Below are positions 29,933 to 36,274 of a DNA stretch of 64,000 bases, piece by piece (the first letter of the stretch is position 1; each line of letters opens with the position of its first letter). The translations under genes and the position numbers were made by a program. Origin of the DNA: Streptococcus didelphis DSM 15616 (lineage in GTDB: Bacteria; Bacillota; Bacilli; Lactobacillales; Streptococcaceae); NCBI RefSeq assembly GCF_000380005.1, contig NZ_KB904195.1:46477-110476 (forward strand), given 5' to 3'. Below the pieces are notes generated by a model. The model had not been told where the DNA came from. It saw only the letters and a program-made list of their open reading frames with translations, and searched no databases.

Positions 29933-30385
29933 TTACATGGTTTTATTAGTATCACGAACAACTAGTAAGTCAACCTTAGCATTACGCATAATATATTCAG
30001 AAGATGAACCGATAAGTAGGCGCTCAAAGGTGTTTAAACCAGTAGCTCCAACCATTATTAAGTCTACCTTTTCTTGGTCAGGAATATCGTGGGCTAGGAG
30101 ACTTTTAGGATTACCAAACTCAATGACTTGTTTTACCTTTGTTACCCCATGGTCACGGGCCTGTTTTTCTAACTCAGCTAAAACATCTTTTGCTTCTTGT
30201 TCTAATTTGTCGTAGATATAAGTGTCAAATGTAGCTACACTTTGTAAGGCGCGTGTGTCCACTACATGGGCTAAAATCAGCTCAGCATCATTTCTCAAGG
30301 CAACATTGACCCCTTTATTAAAAGCTAATTCTGATTCATAAGAACCATCAACAGCAACTAAGATGTGTTCATATTTTTGTATCAT
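29933..30385 (-). CDS. Universal stress protein UspA family
   Basis: A 150-residue cytoplasmic protein with the Usp Rossmann-like fold. The start HILVAVDGSYESELAF and the ATP-binding pattern G-x2-G-x9-G-S/T in GATGLNTFERLLIGSSS indicate the ATP-binding subgroup. Usp proteins support survival in stress or stationary phase; the exact role is unknown. AGGAGG precedes the ATG. It is a single gene with its own promoter and a cre-like site over the -35. Confidence 0.92.
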   Translation of the reverse strand: MIQKYEHILVAVDGSYESELAFNKGVNVALRNDAELILAHVVDTRALQSVATFDTYIYDKLEQEAKDVLAELEKQARDHGVTKVKQVIEFGNPKSLLAHDIPDQEKVDLIMVGATGLNTFERLLIGSSSEYIMRNAKVDLLVVRDTNKTM

Positions 30386-30438
30386 AGTAGTATCCTCCTT
30401 TGATTACTATCAAAAAGCAAGTACTTTTCTTAAGTCCT

Positions 30439-30467
30439 ATTATACTCCATTTCGAAGAAATTTGAAA
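30439..30467 (-). promoter_or_regulatory. usp promoter with overlapping cre-like site
   Basis: Minus-strand TTTCAA (30462-30467), 17-nt spacer, TATAAT (30439-30444). TGAAAGCGGTTTAT (30463-30476, plus strand) fits the cre consensus except for the last two bases and covers the -35. Confidence 0.6.
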
Positions 30468-30478
30468 GCGGTTTATAA

Positions 30479-30493
30479 TGTTTTCTGAAATTT
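30479..30493. promoter_or_regulatory. Weak CodY-box-like site upstream of the aminotransferase
   Basis: TGTTTTCTGAAATTT matches 12 of 15 positions of the CodY box AATTTTCWGAAAATT. It lies 65 nt before the TATAAT at 30558-30563. Confidence 0.35.
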
Positions 30494-30557
30494 TTTGCTC
30501 TAACTTTCTCCTCAAGTCTCAGCTTGCTAAAATCTTCCTATTTTAGTTTTTTTTGTT

Positions 30558-30563
30558 TATAAT
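30558..30563 (+). promoter_or_regulatory. Aminotransferase -10 element
   Basis: TATAAT. Transcription would start near 30570, after the upstream ATG at 30567, which favours ATG 30585 as the start. Confidence 0.55.
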
Positions 30564-30584
30564 GTTATGAGCGAGGTAGAAGTA

Positions 30585-31799
30585 ATGAAAATTTTTGAGA
30601 AATCATCTAAATTAGAGCATGTGGCTTATGATATTCGAGGCCCTGTTTTAGAGCAAGCAGAGCAAATGATGGCTAATGGTGAAAAAATACTCCGTCTAAA
30701 CACTGGTAATCCAGCAGCTTTTGGATTTGAAGCACCAGATGAAGTTATCCGTGACCTGATTATGAACGCACGTAACAGTGAGGGTTATTCTGATAGTAGG
30801 GGGATTTTTTCAGCTCGAAAAGCGATTATGCAGTATTGCCAGTTGAAGAACTTTCCTGAAGTTGATATTAATGATATTTATCTAGGAAATGGTGTTTCAG
30901 AATTAATCTCTATGTCTTTGCAGGCCCTCCTTGATAACGGGGATGAAGTATTAGTTCCTATGCCTGATTATCCCTTATGGACAGCCTGTGTTAGCCTAGG
31001 TGGGGGTAAAGCTGTTCATTATCTGTGTGATGAATCAGCAGACTGGTATCCTGATATTGATGATATCAAGGCTAAGGTAAGCCCTCGTACAAAAGCAATT
31101 GTTGTTATCAATCCCAATAATCCTACAGGTGCTCTGTACCCCAAAGAGCTATTAGAAGAGCTTGTTCAAATAGCTAGAGAAAATGAATTAATTATTTTTG
31201 CTGATGAAATCTATGATCGCCTTGTAATGGATGGCGAAGAACATATTGCTATTGCTTCATTGGCTCCTGATGTCTTTTGTGTTTCAATGAATGGTCTTTC
31301 AAAATCACACCGAATTGCAGGCTTTCGAGTGGGTTGGATGGTCTTGTCAGGGCCTAAAGAAAATGTTCGGGGTTACATTGAAGGTGTGAATATGTTAGCC
31401 AATATGCGCCTGTGTTCAAATGTTTTAGCTCAACAAGTCGTTCAAACTTCCCTAGGAGGCTATCAATCAGTTGATGAACTCTTGTTGCCAGGTGGTAGAA
31501 TCTTTGAACAGCGTAATTTTATGTATCAGGCTATTAAGGATATTCCAGGACTCTCAGCTGTTAAGCCTAAAGCGGGACTTTATATTTTCCCAAAAATTGA
31601 TCGAAACATGTATTGTATTGATGATGATGAACAATTTGTGTTAGATTTATTAAAACAAGAAAAGCTTATGCTTGTTCATGGACGAGGTTTTAATTGGAAG
31701 GAACCAGATCATTTCCGCATCGTTTATTTACCAAGGGTAGAAGAACTAGCTGATGTTCAGGAAAAAATTACCAGAGTTTTACAACAATACAAACGCTAA
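30585..31799 (+). CDS. Alanine/aspartate-type aminotransferase (AlaA/YfbQ-like)
   Basis: A 404-residue class I PLP aminotransferase. The start LEHVAYDIRGPVLEQA and LNTGNPAAFGFEAPD are typical of the AlaA/YfbQ group, which makes alanine from pyruvate and glutamate. PLP binds K240 in NGLSKSHRIAGFRVGW; NPNNPTGALY and FADEIYDRL are further cofactor motifs. GAGG lies 8 nt before ATG 30585. codY follows in the same direction but has its own promoter, and a weak CodY-like box precedes this gene, suggesting nitrogen control. Confidence 0.88.
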   Translation: MKIFEKSSKLEHVAYDIRGPVLEQAEQMMANGEKILRLNTGNPAAFGFEAPDEVIRDLIMNARNSEGYSDSRGIFSARKAIMQYCQLKNFPEVDINDIYLGNGVSELISMSLQALLDNGDEVLVPMPDYPLWTACVSLGGGKAVHYLCDESADWYPDIDDIKAKVSPRTKAIVVINPNNPTGALYPKELLEELVQIARENELIIFADEIYDRLVMDGEEHIAIASLAPDVFCVSMNGLSKSHRIAGFRVGWMVLSGPKENVRGYIEGVNMLANMRLCSNVLAQQVVQTSLGGYQSVDELLLPGGRIFEQRNFMYQAIKDIPGLSAVKPKAGLYIFPKIDRNMYCIDDDEQFVLDLLKQEKLMLVHGRGFNWKEPDHFRIVYLPRVEELADVQEKITRVLQQYKR

Positions 31800-31910
31800 T
31801 CTAATTCTCATATTAAAATCATTATTAATAAGTCAATTATTTATTAGACTTAGCTCATTTCTTGAAAGCCAAGCAGGAAAAGGGACTTGCCCATTGTAGA
31901 AATAATAGAA

Positions 31911-31925
31911 AATTTTCTGATAATT
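31911..31925. promoter_or_regulatory. CodY box upstream of codY
   Basis: AATTTTCTGATAATT matches 14 of 15 positions of the CodY consensus AATTTTCWGAAAATT and ends 2 nt before the codY -35. This points to autoregulation. Confidence 0.8.
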
Positions 31926-31927
31926 CC

Positions 31928-31956
31928 TTGCGCAATCTAATAGGCTTTGGTATAAT
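31928..31956 (+). promoter_or_regulatory. codY promoter
   Basis: TTGCGC (31928-31933), 17-nt spacer, TATAAT (31951-31956), with TG before the -10. Confidence 0.75.
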
Positions 31957-31991
31957 TGAGACGCAAATATTATCAAAGGAAAAGGTGGAAA

Positions 31992-32774
31992 ATGCCAAAC
32001 TTATTAGAAAAAACACGAAAAATCACCTCTATTCTGCAACGTTCTGTTGATAGTTTAGAGACTGAGTTGCCGTACAATACCATGGCTTCTCGTTTGGCAG
32101 ACATTATTGATTGTAATGCCTGCATTATCAATGGCGGTGGAACATTACTGGGATACGCGATGAAGTACAAAACAAATACAGACCGTGTAGAAGAGTTCTT
32201 TGAAGCTAAACAGTTCCCAGATACTTATGTTAAAGCAGCTAGTCGTGTTTATGATACAGAATCTAATCTGACAGTTGATAACGATTTAACCATTTTTCCA
32301 GTAGAGTCAAAAGACATCTACCCTGATGGTTTAACGACAATTGCTCCTATCTATGGAGGAGGAATGCGTCTGGGGTCACTTATTATCTGGAGAAATGACA
32401 AGAAATTTAACGATGATGACCTTATCTTGATTGAAATCTCAAGTACAGTAGTAGGTATTCAACTCTTAAACCTCCAAACTGAAAACTTAGAAGAAACTAT
32501 TCGTCGCCAAACAGCTGTTAATATGGCTATTAACACCCTATCTTATTCCGAAATGAAAGCTGTCGCAGCTATTCTTGGAGAATTAGATGGAAATGAAGGT
32601 CGCCTAACAGCCTCAGTCATAGCTGACCGCATCGGAATTACCAGGTCTGTTATCGTAAACGCCCTACGTAAATTAGAGAGTGCTGGCATTATTGAAAGCC
32701 GGTCACTAGGTATGAAAGGTACTTACCTTAAAGTTATTAATGAAGGTATTTTTGATAAACTAAAAGAGCTTTAA
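31992..32774 (+). CDS. codY: GTP/branched-chain amino acid sensing regulator CodY
   Basis: A 260-residue global repressor of nitrogen and amino acid genes. The GAF sensor domain (about residues 1-155) begins [15 protein letters not shown], and the C-terminal winged helix contains [37 protein letters not shown] precedes ATG 31992; the frame is open 12 codons further upstream, but that part lies in the leader. Streptococcal CodY mainly senses branched-chain amino acids rather than GTP (family knowledge). A near-perfect CodY box before its promoter suggests self-control. Confidence 0.97.
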   Translation: MPNLLEKTRKITSILQRSVDSLETELPYNTMASRLADIIDCNACIINGGGTLLGYAMKYKTNTDRVEEFFEAKQFPDTYVKAASRVYDTESNLTVDNDLTIFPVESKDIYPDGLTTIAPIYGGGMRLGSLIIWRNDKKFNDDDLILIEISSTVVGIQLLNLQTENLEETIRRQTAVNMAINTLSYSEMKAVAAILGELDGNEGRLTASVIADRIGITRSVIVNALRKLESAGIIESRSLGMKGTYLKVINEGIFDKLKEL

Positions 32775-32782
32775 GAATTACT

Positions 32783-32830
32783 AATCCCTTAAAAGTGAGA
32801 CATTATGTCCTACTCTTAAGGGATTTTTTT
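32783..32830 (+). terminator. Terminator after codY
   Basis: AATCCCTTAA pairs with TTAAGGGATT, with inner AAGT/ACT pairing, followed by seven T. Confidence 0.9.
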
Positions 32831-32843
32831 ATCGGTTAATACA

Positions 32844-32861
32844 TATGTCTTGACACATATA
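32844..32861. promoter_or_regulatory. Palindrome over the pncA -35, NiaR-like
   Basis: ATATGTCTTGACACATAT is an imperfect palindrome (ATATGT and ACATAT arms) that contains the -35 TTGACA. The core TGTCTTGACA resembles operators of the niacin repressor NiaR; this is an inference from the target gene and symmetry. Confidence 0.45.
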
Positions 32862-32878
32862 AAGCTTATTGCTACAAT
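32850..32878 (+). promoter_or_regulatory. pncA promoter
   Basis: TTGACA (32850-32855), 17-nt spacer, TACAAT (32873-32878). Confidence 0.8.
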
Positions 32879-32905
32879 AGAAAACTGTTTGAATATAATT
32901 TAAAA

Positions 32906-32956
32906 CCTTAATCTCCTTTTATGGGCTAAAGCACATGATTAAGGGATTTAGGAGGA
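32906..32956 (+). promoter_or_regulatory. pncA leader with alternative pairing of the SD
   Basis: CCTTAATC (32906-32913) can pair with GATTAAGG (32937-32944). TCTCCT (32912-32917) is complementary to the AGGAGG ribosome site (32950-32955). The two pairings overlap by two bases and exclude each other, which could switch translation. Confidence 0.4.
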
Positions 32957-32965
32957 ATGTTACTA

Positions 32966-33526
32966 ATGAAAGCCTTGATTTCTATTGACTATACTTATGA
33001 TTTTGTAGATGATAAGGGAAGCCTAAGTGCAGGATTAGCTGTGCAAAAAATCTCAGAGTCCATAGCAAAAAGCACAGAGGAAGCTTATCAAAAAGGCTAT
33101 TATATTTTTTTCACAATTGACAACCATGACCAAGATGATGATTACCATCCTGAGAGTAAGTTGTTTCCCCCTCATAATATTAATGGAACAAAAGGGCGTG
33201 ACTTGTATGGTCACCTAGGAGATATTTATAAGCAGATAAAAGCTGATAAAAAGAAGGTATTCTGGATAGATAAAAAATACTACTCTGCTTTTTCTGGTAC
33301 TGAACTGGATCTTAGTCTCCGACAACGTGGCATTGATACCCTTATCTTAACAGGGGTTCTAACTGATATCTGTATTCTTCATACAGCTATTGATGCCTAT
33401 AGACTTGGCTATAAGGTCGAAATTGTGACTTCTGCTATTGCTAGTAATTCCATAGAAAATCATAAGTGGGCACTTAATCATTGCAAGACAGTGTTAGGCG
33501 CAAGTTTAGTAGATGCCATTTACTAG
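32966..33526 (+). CDS. pncA: Nicotinamidase/isochorismatase-family hydrolase
   Basis: A 186-residue cysteine hydrolase, probably converting nicotinamide to nicotinic acid for NAD salvage. Catalytic residues are visible: Asp in SIDYTYDF, Lys in WIDKKYYSAF and Cys in TGVLTDICILHT. The metal-binding DNHDQDDDYHPES fits nicotinamidases. ATG 32966 is preferred to the ATG at 32957, which directly touches the SD. In related streptococci a gene of this family also follows codY. The NiaR-like palindrome and the foldable leader suggest niacin-linked control. Confidence 0.86.
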   Translation: MKALISIDYTYDFVDDKGSLSAGLAVQKISESIAKSTEEAYQKGYYIFFTIDNHDQDDDYHPESKLFPPHNINGTKGRDLYGHLGDIYKQIKADKKKVFWIDKKYYSAFSGTELDLSLRQRGIDTLILTGVLTDICILHTAIDAYRLGYKVEIVTSAIASNSIENHKWALNHCKTVLGASLVDAIY

Positions 33527-33584
33527 TAGACTGTTTTTTTAGCTAAGGATAGTTAGATTGATTAGATAAAAATAGTAATATGAG

Positions 33585-33630
33585 CTAAAATAGACCCTTA
33601 GAAAGTATACCTTTCTAAGGGTCTATTTGT
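33585..33630. terminator. Bidirectional terminator (pncA/hydroxyacyl-CoA dehydrogenase)
   Basis: AAATAGACCCTTAGAAAG (33588-33605) pairs perfectly with 33611-33628 around TATAC. Confidence 0.9.
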
Positions 33631-33664
33631 TATCTGTTTATCCTTCTTTTTTAGGATAAATTGA

Positions 33665-34627
33665 CTAGTAGGTGTGGAAACCTCGTCCACTTGCTTTACC
33701 AGTGTAACCCTTATCTAAAAAGTCTTCTTTTAACATTTTAGCTATATGAGCCCTTAGAGAATTAGGGTCATTTTGGGTTTCAGCATGGTTGTTGAGGATA
33801 TTATAGGCTGTTTCAATACCGATAATATCAAGAATTTCAAGGGGACCAAAAGGAGCACCAGTTCCAAGTTTCCAAGCCTTATCAATAGTATCAGGATCAG
33901 CAATATCTTTGTAGTAGAGCGTTAGTGCACTCTTTAGAAAAGGAATCAAAATAGAATTAAGAATATAGCCTGCTTGTTCCTGTTTTAGGGTCAAGGGTAC
34001 CATGCCCATTTCTTTTGCGAAGGTTAGTGTTTTTTGATAAGTGTCTTCACTGCTTGCTTTGTGACCCATAATCTCAACAATATTATTTTGCCAGATATTA
34101 TTAGCAAAGTGCAAGGCTATGAATTTATCTGGCCGTCCACTAATATCTGCAAATTGACTAGGAATAAAGGTTGATGAATTGCTTGCAAAAATAGTTTTTG
34201 AAGGAGCAACTTGAGCTAGTTGTTTGTAAAAACTTGCTTTAATGTCCACATTTTCTGGTATAGCCTCAATGACTAAATCAGCAGCCTTGATAGCTTCTTT
34301 TAAGTCTTTAGAGAGGGCTATTTGACTTGGTAGCTGCTCTACTAGGGTAAGAGACTCACTTACTTTTGTCAGAAAGTTGTCATCTAGTTCTGGTAATAAA
34401 TTTTTATTATAGTTTAGGGTAGAAAGCTTTTCATGATAAGCTTTTTTTGCTTTTTCAATTTCTGCTTGGTAGATACTAGCTAATTTTTCAAGTCGCTTTT
34501 CCCCTGACTTTAGGGCTTGATCATCGATATCATAAATAGTGACTTCGAATCCCTTATAAGCAGCTTGAAAGGCTATTTGACTTCCTAAAACCCCGCTACC
34601 TGCAACAGTAACTTTTTTTATAGTCAT
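33665..34627 (-). CDS. 3-hydroxyacyl-CoA (3-hydroxybutyryl-CoA) dehydrogenase
   Basis: A 320-residue NAD-dependent dehydrogenase. The N-terminal Rossmann fold reads VAGSGVLGSQIAFQAAYKGFEVTIYDID, VIEAIPENVDIK is the NAD-domain core, and LHFANNIWQNNIVEIMGH holds the catalytic His region. It has no thiolase, crotonase or acyl-CoA dehydrogenase neighbours, so the pathway is unclear; hydroxy-acid or gulonate-type activity in this superfamily is an alternative. AGGAGG precedes two adjacent ATGs; the second has better spacing. A perfect cre site behind the -10 indicates CcpA repression. Confidence 0.8.
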   Translation of the reverse strand: MTIKKVTVAGSGVLGSQIAFQAAYKGFEVTIYDIDDQALKSGEKRLEKLASIYQAEIEKAKKAYHEKLSTLNYNKNLLPELDDNFLTKVSESLTLVEQLPSQIALSKDLKEAIKAADLVIEAIPENVDIKASFYKQLAQVAPSKTIFASNSSTFIPSQFADISGRPDKFIALHFANNIWQNNIVEIMGHKASSEDTYQKTLTFAKEMGMVPLTLKQEQAGYILNSILIPFLKSALTLYYKDIADPDTIDKAWKLGTGAPFGPLEILDIIGIETAYNILNNHAETQNDPNSLRAHIAKMLKEDFLDKGYTGKASGRGFHTY

Positions 34628-34645
34628 CATAAGACCTCCTAATGT

Positions 34646-34659
34646 TGTAATCGTTTACA
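34646..34659. promoter_or_regulatory. Perfect cre (CcpA) site
   Basis: TGTAATCGTTTACA fits TGWAANCGNTNWCA at every position. It starts 6 nt downstream of the -10 of the dehydrogenase gene, so bound CcpA would block RNA polymerase. Confidence 0.85.
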
Positions 34660-34664
34660 ATTGG

Positions 34665-34693
34665 AGTTTAACAAATGTAGGAAGGGAAATCAA
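34665..34693 (-). promoter_or_regulatory. Promoter of the dehydrogenase gene
   Basis: Minus-strand TTGATT (34688-34693), 17-nt spacer, TAAACT (34665-34670), with TG before the -10. Confidence 0.65.
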
Positions 34694-34735
34694 CTAATTA
34701 AATTGACAGATAAAATTACTTTTATCAGTTTTTAG

Positions 34736-34764
34736 TTGCATTTCGAGAAAGAGAGTATTATGAT
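34736..34764 (+). promoter_or_regulatory. Promoter of the CcpN-like/ppdK operon
   Basis: TTGCAT (34736-34741), 17-nt spacer, TATGAT (34759-34764). The -10 lies in the left arm of the 35-nt palindrome. Confidence 0.65.
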
Positions 34765-34792
34765 ATACTATATAATATATAGTATATCATAA
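34758..34792. promoter_or_regulatory. 35-nt perfect palindrome, CcpN-type operator
   Basis: Arms of 17 nt (34758-34774 and 34776-34792) are perfect reverse complements around A34775. Each arm carries TATGATATACT, which fits the CcpN box TRTGHYATAYW. It covers the -10 and the expected start of transcription. Confidence 0.75.
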
Positions 34793-34800
34793 TTAGAGGG

Positions 34801-35430
34801 GTGATTCTTATTCAATTAAGTCAGAGGCAAAAAGAAATTCTTGACATTGTCAAAAGCAAGCAACCCATTACTGGGGAGAAGATAGCTGAGCACCTGCACC
34901 TAACACGAGCAGCTCTTAGGTCAGATTTAGTCGTTTTGACCATGCTGGGGTTTTTAGATGCTAAACCTAAGGTTGGCTACTTCTATGTGGAGGACAGGGA
35001 AGTCCTTCAGACCTCTACTGTTTTTAAGGAAACCAAGGTTTCGGATGTCATGGGGATTCCCTTAACAGTTAATCAAAAAGAGAGTGTTTATGATGTTATC
35101 GTTCATATCTTTATGGAAGATGCTGGCTGTGCTTTTATCTTAGATGAGAAGGATTATTTATGTGGGCTGGTATCACGTAAAGACCTCTTAAAAGCCAGCA
35201 TTGGTGGAGGTGACCTCACTAAAATCCCAATAGGGATGATTATGACACGCATGCCAAATATTTCTACTGTAAGAGAAGATGATCTTTTGTTGGATGCAGC
35301 CCAGCAGTTGGTAGCAAAACAAGTTGATAGTTTACCTGTTGTAAGGCTAGAAGCAGATCACAAATATAAAGTGGTTGGTAAATTGTCCAAAACCATTATC
35401 ACAAGATTATTTTTAGAAATTAAGGAATAA
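34801..35430 (+). CDS. CcpN-like HTH/CBS transcriptional regulator
   Basis: A 209-residue regulator. The N-terminal winged helix reads LSQRQKEILDIVKSKQPITGEKIAEHLHLTRAALRSD, followed by two CBS domains (about residues 80-205) that usually bind adenine nucleotides. CcpN in Bacillus represses gluconeogenic genes, and here the gene leads an operon with the PPDK regulator and PPDK, so it likely controls PEP formation. Its promoter holds a CcpN-type palindrome, so it probably regulates itself. The start is uncertain: GTG 34801 touches the SD (AGAGGG), while an ATT at 34810 has better spacing; no ATG fits. Confidence 0.82.
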   Translation: MILIQLSQRQKEILDIVKSKQPITGEKIAEHLHLTRAALRSDLVVLTMLGFLDAKPKVGYFYVEDREVLQTSTVFKETKVSDVMGIPLTVNQKESVYDVIVHIFMEDAGCAFILDEKDYLCGLVSRKDLLKASIGGGDLTKIPIGMIMTRMPNISTVREDDLLLDAAQQLVAKQVDSLPVVRLEADHKYKVVGKLSKTIITRLFLEIKE

Positions 35431-35445
35431 AGAAAGGATAGGCTT

Positions 35446-36261
35446 ATGGATGATCAACTCTCTATTTTCATTGTCTCCGATTCTTTAGGCGAGACAGCAA
35501 GGGCAATAGCTAAGGCTTGTATTCAACAGTTTCCTAATCATAAGAATTGGAAATTTAAACGATTTTCCTATATTGATAACCAGGATTTACTAGATAAGGT
35601 CTTTGAGGAGACAAAAGATAAAACGGTTTGCTTGATGTTTAGCCTTGTAGACGATAGTCTAGCCCACTATGCTCAAGTAAAAGCAGAGCAGGAAAATCTT
35701 GTTTTTGTGGATCTCTTGTCCAATGTGATAAAAGCCATGTCGGATATTTCTGGTATGCAACCCTTGGGGCAACCAGGCTTACTTCGTAAACTGGATAGTC
35801 ATTACTTTGAACGTGTTGAGGCTATCGAATTTGCGGTTAAGTACGATGATGGCAAGGATCCAAGAGGAATTTTAAAGGCTGATGTGATTTTATTGGGTGT
35901 GTCTCGAACGTCTAAGACCCCTCTTAGCATGTACCTAGCAGATAAGGAACTTAAGGTGGTTAATATTCCTATTGTTCCTGAAATTCCCTTACCCAAAGAA
36001 TTATCCCAGATTAGTTCCAAAAAAATAATTGGCTTGACTAATTCTGTGGAACGTTTATGTCAGGTAAGAAAAGAAAGACTAAAAGCCATGGGCCTTTCCA
36101 GTACAAGTCACTATGCTAATAAAGAGCACATTTATGAAGAAGCCCAATATGCTGAGTCGGTTATGAAAAAACTCAAGTGTCCGATAATAAATGTTTCTGA
36201 TAAAGCTATTGAAGAAACAGCCACTATTATTCTAGATATTTTAAAAACTAGCACTTTATAA
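35446..36261 (+). CDS. Pyruvate, phosphate dikinase regulatory protein
   Basis: A 271-residue bifunctional kinase/pyrophosphorylase (DUF299/PDRP). It switches PPDK off by ADP-dependent phosphorylation of a Thr and on again by Pi-dependent dephosphorylation. The P-loop-like [16 protein letters not shown] and the N-terminal [12 protein letters not shown] are family signatures. The target Thr is recognisable in the downstream PPDK (T455). AGAAAGGATAGGCTT precedes the ATG. It lies 15 nt after the CcpN-like gene and 13 nt before ppdK, so it is in one operon. Confidence 0.93.
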   Translation: MDDQLSIFIVSDSLGETARAIAKACIQQFPNHKNWKFKRFSYIDNQDLLDKVFEETKDKTVCLMFSLVDDSLAHYAQVKAEQENLVFVDLLSNVIKAMSDISGMQPLGQPGLLRKLDSHYFERVEAIEFAVKYDDGKDPRGILKADVILLGVSRTSKTPLSMYLADKELKVVNIPIVPEIPLPKELSQISSKKIIGLTNSVERLCQVRKERLKAMGLSSTSHYANKEHIYEEAQYAESVMKKLKCPIINVSDKAIEETATIILDILKTSTL

Positions 36262-36274
36262 ATTGGAGGTAGTT

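Noticed and set aside
32906..32956. Known preQ1 or NAD-II riboswitch before pncA
   Set aside because: The stem and loop sequence do not match the preQ1 consensus as I know it, and I cannot confirm NAD-II without a search.
34771..34776. TATAAT in the centre of the palindrome as the -10
   Set aside because: No -35 at workable distance, whereas TTGCAT-17-TATGAT fits well.
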